A stretch of 9,164 nt of DNA from Treponema sp. (lineage in GTDB: Bacteria; Spirochaetota; Spirochaetia; Treponematales; Treponemataceae): contig JAEDGQ010000080.1 in NCBI GenBank assembly GCA_016297415.1, forward strand, positions 1 to 9,164. The letters are read 5' to 3'. Under the pieces are notes generated by a model, which saw only the letters and a program-made list of their open reading frames with translations, was not told the DNA's origin and ran no database searches. Positions 5,310-9,164 of the stretch are shown here, one piece after another (position 1 is the stretch's first letter; each line of letters starts with the position of its first letter). A program made the translations under genes and the position numbers.

Positions 5310-6578
5310 CTAATTAAATTTTTCAACGCCTTCCAGATCCAGAGTTGCAAACAGATCACTGATTGTTTCCCGGCGGCGAATCTCTACAACTTTACCGTCT
5401 TCCCGGAGAAGAAGTTCGCCACAGCGGAGTTTTCCGTTGTAGTTAAATCCCATGGCTCTTCCGTGTGCACCTGCATCGTGAATAATCAGAAGATCGCCTA
5501 TATTGATTTCCGGAAGCTGACGGTCTACGGCAAACTTATCGCAGTTTTCGCAGAGAGAACCTACAACGTCGTAAACATGGTCTTTTGGAGCGTTTTCTTT
5601 GCCGCTGACAGTTACTTCGTGATAAGAACCGTACATACCAGGTCTCATAAGGTCTGCCATACAGGAATCTGTACCTATATAATCTTTATAAATGTGTTTT
5701 TCGTGAATTGCCGTACAAACGAGCCAGCCGTAAGGTCCTGTAATAGGACGACCACATTCCCAGTAAATTGCCATTGGATCAAGACCTGCAGGTACTACTG
5801 TTTTGTCGTATTCTGCACGAATCCCTTTTGCAACTTCGTCATAGTCGATTGCAACCTGATCAGGCTTATATGGAATACCAAGTCCGCCGCCAAGGTCAAC
5901 AAATTCAATGTTTACCCCAGTCTTTTCCTTAACTTCTGCAGCAAGTTCAAAAACAAGCTTAGCTGTATCTACAAAGAAAGCCGGATTAAGTTCATTAGAA
6001 GCAACCATTGTGTGAAGACCAAAATGCTTTACACCCGCTTCCTTACAGATTTTGTATGCTTCAATCATCTGTTCACGGGTAAGACCGTATTTTGCTTCTT
6101 CAGGTTTACCGATAATTGAGTTACATCCGTGTTTTGCAGGACCCGGGTTGTAACGGAAACAGATTGTGTCCGGGAGTTTTCCGCCAAGAGCATTTTTAAG
6201 GAATTCAATATGTGTAATGTCATCAAGGTTGATAATATTGCCGTTGGCATAAGCATATTTGAATTCATCTGCCGGAGTTTCGTTGGAAGTAAAAATTACA
6301 TGGTTCTTTTTAATTCCGGAAATTTCAGAAAGCATAAGTTCTGGTAAAGATGAACAGTCTGCTCCTGCTCCTTCTTCGGCAAGAACCTTAAGAATATAAG
6401 GATTTGGACAGGCTTTTACAGCAAAATGTTCACGAAAAGCCGGAAAAATAGAAAAAGCCTTAGTAAAACGGCGCATGTTTTCGCGGATTGCTTTTTCGTC
6501 ATAAATATAAAAAGGTGTTGGATAAGTTTCTGTCAGAGCTTTAAGCTGCTGATGGTTAAGAGGGAAATTTTTTGACAT
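5310..6578 (-). CDS. lysA: Diaminopimelate decarboxylase-like PLP enzyme (LysA family)
   Basis: This is a fold-type III PLP decarboxylase, most likely converting meso-diaminopimelate to lysine in the cytoplasm. The 422 residues cover an alanine racemase-like barrel and a C-terminal beta domain. Visible sites are Lys55 in HFAVKACPNP (the PLP Schiff base), the phosphate-binding GGGLGIPY at 230-237, ECGRPITGPYG at 274-284, RPGMYGSYH at 312-320 (the LysA RPxxYxxxH substrate segment), Cys343-Glu344 in GSLCENCD, and Tyr380 in GFNYNG. The RP..Y...H and CE motifs favour diaminopimelate over ornithine or carboxynorspermidine as substrate. It is a divergent member: the usual HIGSQ is HTMVASNE (189-196), and EPGR is ECGR. 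The start has AAGGAA (5'-ward at 6585-6590), six bases upstream. Only 16 bases separate the ATG from a structured repeat, which must lie in the leader. No other lysine-pathway gene is in view. Confidence 0.85.
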   Translation of the reverse strand: MSKNFPLNHQQLKALTETYPTPFYIYDEKAIRENMRRFTKAFSIFPAFREHFAVKACPNPYILKVLAEEGAGADCSSLPELMLSEISGIKKNHVIFTSNETPADEFKYAYANGNIINLDDITHIEFLKNALGGKLPDTICFRYNPGPAKHGCNSIIGKPEEAKYGLTREQMIEAYKICKEAGVKHFGLHTMVASNELNPAFFVDTAKLVFELAAEVKEKTGVNIEFVDLGGGLGIPYKPDQVAIDYDEVAKGIRAEYDKTVVPAGLDPMAIYWECGRPITGPYGWLVCTAIHEKHIYKDYIGTDSCMADLMRPGMYGSYHEVTVSGKENAPKDHVYDVVGSLCENCDKFAVDRQLPEINIGDLLIIHDAGAHGRAMGFNYNGKLRCGELLLREDGKVVEIRRRETISDLFATLDLEGVEKFN

Positions 6579-6594
6579 TTTTTATTCCTTTTTT

Positions 6595-6693
6595 GGGCGT
6601 TCCGGTTCACTTCGTTCACCGTCGGGCTATCCACGGCTCCGCTTTCGCTCCGGTGTTACACACCCGCTTCGCGGCCGTTACTATCCCTAACGC
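6595..6693 (-). repeat. Structured dispersed repeat, copy 2 (lysA/EAL divergent region)
   Basis: This 99-base copy is in the same orientation as copy 1; on the minus strand it runs GCGTTAGGGATA to CGCCC and abuts the lysA ribosome site. Helices on the plus strand: GCGTT (6597-6601) with AACGC (6689-6693); hairpin A CGGT (6603-6606) with ACCG (6618-6621); P2 GGGCTA (6624-6629) with TATCCC (6682-6687), one mismatch; P3 ACGGC (6633-6637) with GCCGT (6674-6678); hairpin C GGTGT/ACACC around 6657-6659; hairpin D CGC/GCG around 6668-6670. Hairpin B is short here (GC/GC) but shows a GAAA loop on the minus strand. Its ends match copy 1 closely while the hairpin bodies differ. Confidence 0.87.
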
Positions 6694-6704
6694 TTTTCGA
6701 AAGT

Positions 6705-6713
6705 ATTTTAGCA
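6705..6713 (-). promoter_or_regulatory. Extended -10 promoter for lysA upstream of the repeat
   Basis: TGCTAAAAT on the minus strand fits an extended -10 (TGnTAnnnT). The hexamer ends at 6705, 11 bases before the repeat begins at 6693, so transcription would start within a few bases of the repeat. The lysA leader would then be the repeat plus a ribosome site. No good -35 box is seen; TGTTCA at 17-base spacing matches at three of six positions. Confidence 0.45.
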
Positions 6714-6770
6714 ATTTAATATGGTAATGAACAGTAAAAACAATAAATTTATACATTAAAAATAAAACCA

Positions 6771-6779
6771 TGTTAAAAT
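6771..6779 (+). promoter_or_regulatory. Extended -10 promoter of the EAL-domain gene
   Basis: TGTTAAAAT fits an extended -10 and ends nine bases before the GTG at 6789 and 15 bases before the ATG at 6795. No Shine-Dalgarno sequence is well placed for either start, which suggests a leaderless or nearly leaderless mRNA. The rest of 6694-6770 is AT-rich and shows only the candidate lysA promoter on the other strand. Confidence 0.45.
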
Positions 6780-6788
6780 ATTTAAATA

Positions 6789-9056
6789 GTGGAAATGGCA
6801 AAAAAAGCAATTACTCTTGAATCTTTCAGAATGTTTTCTCTCATCATCATAGGCATTTTTCTTCTGGCCATTAATATCAGTGTGTCAGCTTTTGCCATTG
6901 ACCGTATCATCAACACAACGGAAGACCAGTTTATGGAAAACCTCAGCCTTCAGGCAGAAGGCTACACAGAATCCGTTGAACAGATTTTTGCAAACTGCAT
7001 GATGCTTCTTAACGCCTACAACCAGAACATCCTGACAGAAGGCACATCAGAAGAAATCCATCAGTATCTCATTAAAACATCTTCAAAAATTCCTTCCCTT
7101 TATAACAGTGTTTATTTTTCAGACAATAAGGGAAACGCATATCTGCATACAGGAGAAGTTCGTCCCGTTGAAGATATGGAACTTTATCTTAGTGAATTAA
7201 AAAACCAGGAAAACACATTCATTACAAATCCATATCAGTCTTATGTTTACCACTATCCTGTATTCAGCTTCAACAAAATCATTTACGACAAAAGTGGAGA
7301 AAAAAAAGGCATGCTCTGTGCCACAATGTCATTGTCAAAACTCCACGAACTGCTTTCAGCAATCAAAATCGGAAAAAGACAGATTGTAGTAATCAGAAAC
7401 TCAAGTAATACCATTATCTATCATCCTGATTTTTTTAAGGTAAACAAACCTTCCGAGACAGAAGTTCTGGAAGTTCTTCAATCAAACTCTGATAATCCTG
7501 AAAGCATTACCAAGGGAATTTTTAAGGTCAAAAACCAGCGGAACCAGAAGATTCTGACTTTTTTTAACAAAATCCATAATTCAGACTGGTATCTTTCCCT
7601 TATCATTCAGGAAGAAGAATATTTCAGATTCAGACATTCCCAGCACGTCTGGTTTATTCTCATTCTTATTCTTTCAGGTCTTTCCATTGTTGTTGCCATT
7701 GCAGTTGAAATCTGGGTCAGCAATTACTTCCATAAAAAAGACATGCTTGCAAGCATCTATGACCCGCTTACAAACCTGTATACAAGAAATCAGTTTGAAA
7801 AGCTTGCAAACAGAATGCTTCGCAGAAACAAAAAATCAAAATTCATGCTTGTGGAAACAGATATTCATGGTTTTAAATTCATTAACCAGAACTATGGCGT
7901 TGCAAAAGCAGATGCCGTACTGATTTTCTACGCAAACAGACTCAAAAAAATCATTGAAGATGAAGGCGGTATTCTTTGCCGCGGTTATGCTGACCACATT
8001 TACTCTCTGATAAAAATTAAATCCACACACGCAGCTATGACAGGTTTTAAAAAGGCTTCCATAGAATTTGCTGAAGACATTAAAAATTACGAAATTCAGT
8101 TTTTTCCGAAAAGCGGAATTACTTTCTATGATCCTGACAGTACAGACAGAAAAACTCCTGTTTCTGTGCAAACCCTCATTGGCCAGGCAAGTTTTGCAAA
8201 AAGCACAATTAAGGACAATATTCTCAGAACCTGGGCCGTTTATGACCGGCATCTGCTGCAGAAATCAAATGAAGAACACTATATGGAATCCCACATGGAA
8301 CAGGCTCTGGCTGACGGAGAGTTTTTTGTTATGTATCAGCCAAAAGTTAATCCAGAAACAGAAAAAGTAGAAGGCGCCGAAGCTCTTGTCCGCTGGGATT
8401 CCTCAAAACTGGGACTTATGTCACCTGGAAAGTTTATTCCCCTGTTTGAAAAAAATAACTTCATCAAAGAACTGGACTTCTATGTTTATGAACAGGTTTT
8501 CAAATTCCTTAAAAACTGTATTGATAAAGGACTTCCAGTTGTACCTGTATCCTTAAATATGTCCCGGAATCATTCAAATGCTGCTGTATTTATTGAACGC
8601 TTTATGTCGATTTTCAAAAAATATGATATTCCGGAAAATCTTATTGAAATTGAAATACTTGAACGGTCTGTTCTTACAAAAACAGACTTAAAAGAAATTA
8701 CGGACACACTTCATAAACACGGTTTCAAAGTTGCCATGGATGATTTTGGTTCCGGGGAATCTTCCCTTACAATGCTTACAAATATTCCTGTAGACTCCCT
8801 GAAGTTTGATAAAACCTTCCTGGACAATGCCTGCCCTGCCAATACAGGTGTTCCAGACAAAAAAGCTACAAATCTTATTGCAGGTCTTATCGCCTTAAGC
8901 AAACAGCTGGAAAAGAAAATTCTCTTTGAAGGAGTAGAAACTGAAGAACAGTTTGCCATTCTTCGGGACATGAACTGCGATTTAATTCAGGGCTTTTACT
9001 TCTCAAGACCTATTACAGAAACCGAGTTCATTAACTACGTTAAAAATCACAGTTAA
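6789..9056 (+). CDS. Membrane-anchored Cache-like sensor with degenerate GGDEF and EAL phosphodiesterase domains
   Basis: This inner-membrane protein most likely hydrolyses cyclic di-GMP in response to an extracytoplasmic signal. Domain order over 755 residues: transmembrane helix at about 15-37; an extracytoplasmic region of about 250 residues, probably a double Cache ligand sensor (inferred from size and position); a second helix at about 288-310; GGDEF-like domain at about 320-490; EAL domain at about 500-752. The GGDEF signature is replaced by YADHI (400-404), so cyclase activity should be lost, although Asp358 and the YDPLTNLYTRNQF opening (324-336) remain. The EAL domain keeps Glu531-Ala-Leu, Asn590, Glu622 and Glu625, Asp651-Asp652 in DDFGSG, Lys672, Glu714-Gly-Val-Glu and Gln734, so it looks active. 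The start could be GTG at 6789 or ATG at 6795; neither has a clear ribosome site. It is monocistronic and ends one base before a strong hairpin. Confidence 0.92.
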   Translation: MEMAKKAITLESFRMFSLIIIGIFLLAINISVSAFAIDRIINTTEDQFMENLSLQAEGYTESVEQIFANCMMLLNAYNQNILTEGTSEEIHQYLIKTSSKIPSLYNSVYFSDNKGNAYLHTGEVRPVEDMELYLSELKNQENTFITNPYQSYVYHYPVFSFNKIIYDKSGEKKGMLCATMSLSKLHELLSAIKIGKRQIVVIRNSSNTIIYHPDFFKVNKPSETEVLEVLQSNSDNPESITKGIFKVKNQRNQKILTFFNKIHNSDWYLSLIIQEEEYFRFRHSQHVWFILILILSGLSIVVAIAVEIWVSNYFHKKDMLASIYDPLTNLYTRNQFEKLANRMLRRNKKSKFMLVETDIHGFKFINQNYGVAKADAVLIFYANRLKKIIEDEGGILCRGYADHIYSLIKIKSTHAAMTGFKKASIEFAEDIKNYEIQFFPKSGITFYDPDSTDRKTPVSVQTLIGQASFAKSTIKDNILRTWAVYDRHLLQKSNEEHYMESHMEQALADGEFFVMYQPKVNPETEKVEGAEALVRWDSSKLGLMSPGKFIPLFEKNNFIKELDFYVYEQVFKFLKNCIDKGLPVVPVSLNMSRNHSNAAVFIERFMSIFKKYDIPENLIEIEILERSVLTKTDLKEITDTLHKHGFKVAMDDFGSGESSLTMLTNIPVDSLKFDKTFLDNACPANTGVPDKKATNLIAGLIALSKQLEKKILFEGVETEEQFAILRDMNCDLIQGFYFSRPITETEFINYVKNHS

Positions 9057-9153
9057 AAAAAGGGGCTGTCCAATAAGTTTGCATTACGGTGGTTGAGTCC
9101 TTCGACAGGCTCAATGACCACTGTAATTTATACTTTTGGGACAGCCCCTTTTT
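9057..9153. terminator. Bidirectional terminator with a nested palindromic repeat in its loop
   Basis: The outer arms 9057-9071 (AAAAAGGGGCTGTCC) and 9139-9153 are perfectly complementary over 15 base pairs, giving A and T tracts that allow termination in both directions. The 67-base interior is itself an imperfect hairpin: ATTAC (9083-9087) with GTAAT (9123-9127), GTGGT (9089-9093) with ACCAC (9117-9121), TGAG (9094-9097) with CTCA (9110-9113), capped by CCT/AGG around TCGAC. The inner TCCTTCGACAGGCTCA segment resembles REP-like palindromes I know from many bacterial genomes. It begins immediately past the stop of the EAL-domain gene. Confidence 0.88.
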
Positions 9154-9164
9154 CTTATTCAATT

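Noticed and set aside
5463..6119. A 218-codon open frame on the plus strand inside lysA
   Set aside because: It is wholly antisense to the well-supported lysA gene, has a cysteine- and phenylalanine-rich composition with no recognisable domain, and has no ribosome site.
2269..6693. The three related elements as a CRISPR array or as transposase ends
   Set aside because: They are kilobases apart, in mixed orientation, lack spacers, and no transposase or cas gene lies in the window.
7836..8252. A 138-codon minus-strand open frame within the EAL-domain gene
   Set aside because: It is antisense to conserved GGDEF-like coding sequence and shows no domain or promoter.

Overview
The window reads as a stretch of chromosome from a moderately AT-rich bacterium. 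The best guess is a host-associated spirochaete of the Treponema type. This rests on the overall look of the proteins, the AT-rich intergenic style, and palindromic repeats of a kind I associate with treponeme genomes; no marker gene here proves it. There are seven intact protein genes and no rRNA, tRNA, CRISPR array or transposase.

Layout from left to right. A degraded palindromic repeat lies just past the 3' end of purF. purF and purE are in tandem on the minus strand, with a strong intrinsic terminator between them. A divergent region follows, then nudC (+), which converges on a sugar O-acetyltransferase (-). A second divergent region precedes a four-S1-domain RNA-binding protein (+), which converges on a LysA-type diaminopimelate decarboxylase (-) across a 195-base region with two terminators and a GC-rich palindrome. 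A third divergent region precedes a membrane-bound Cache/degenerate-GGDEF/EAL protein (+), and the window ends in a long nested hairpin terminator.

The genes do not form one pathway. purF and purE both belong to de novo purine synthesis. nudC acts on NAD(H) and possibly NAD-capped RNA, lysA makes lysine, the S1 protein binds RNA, and the last gene probably degrades cyclic di-GMP in response to an extracytoplasmic signal.

The most notable content is in the intergenic DNA. Each of the three divergent gene pairs is separated by one copy of the same 95-99 base element, and no copy occurs elsewhere in the window. The copies differ in sequence, but the differences compensate one another across several predicted helices, so a folded structure has been conserved. 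In the orientation starting GCGTTAGGGA and ending GCCC, the element lies in front of purE, the S1 gene and lysA. For lysA and the S1 gene it must be transcribed as part of the 5' leader, because no room is left for a promoter downstream of it. The opposite gene of each pair (nudC, acetyltransferase, EAL protein) lacks a Shine-Dalgarno sequence and has a -10-like box 6-9 bases before its start, suggesting leaderless mRNAs.
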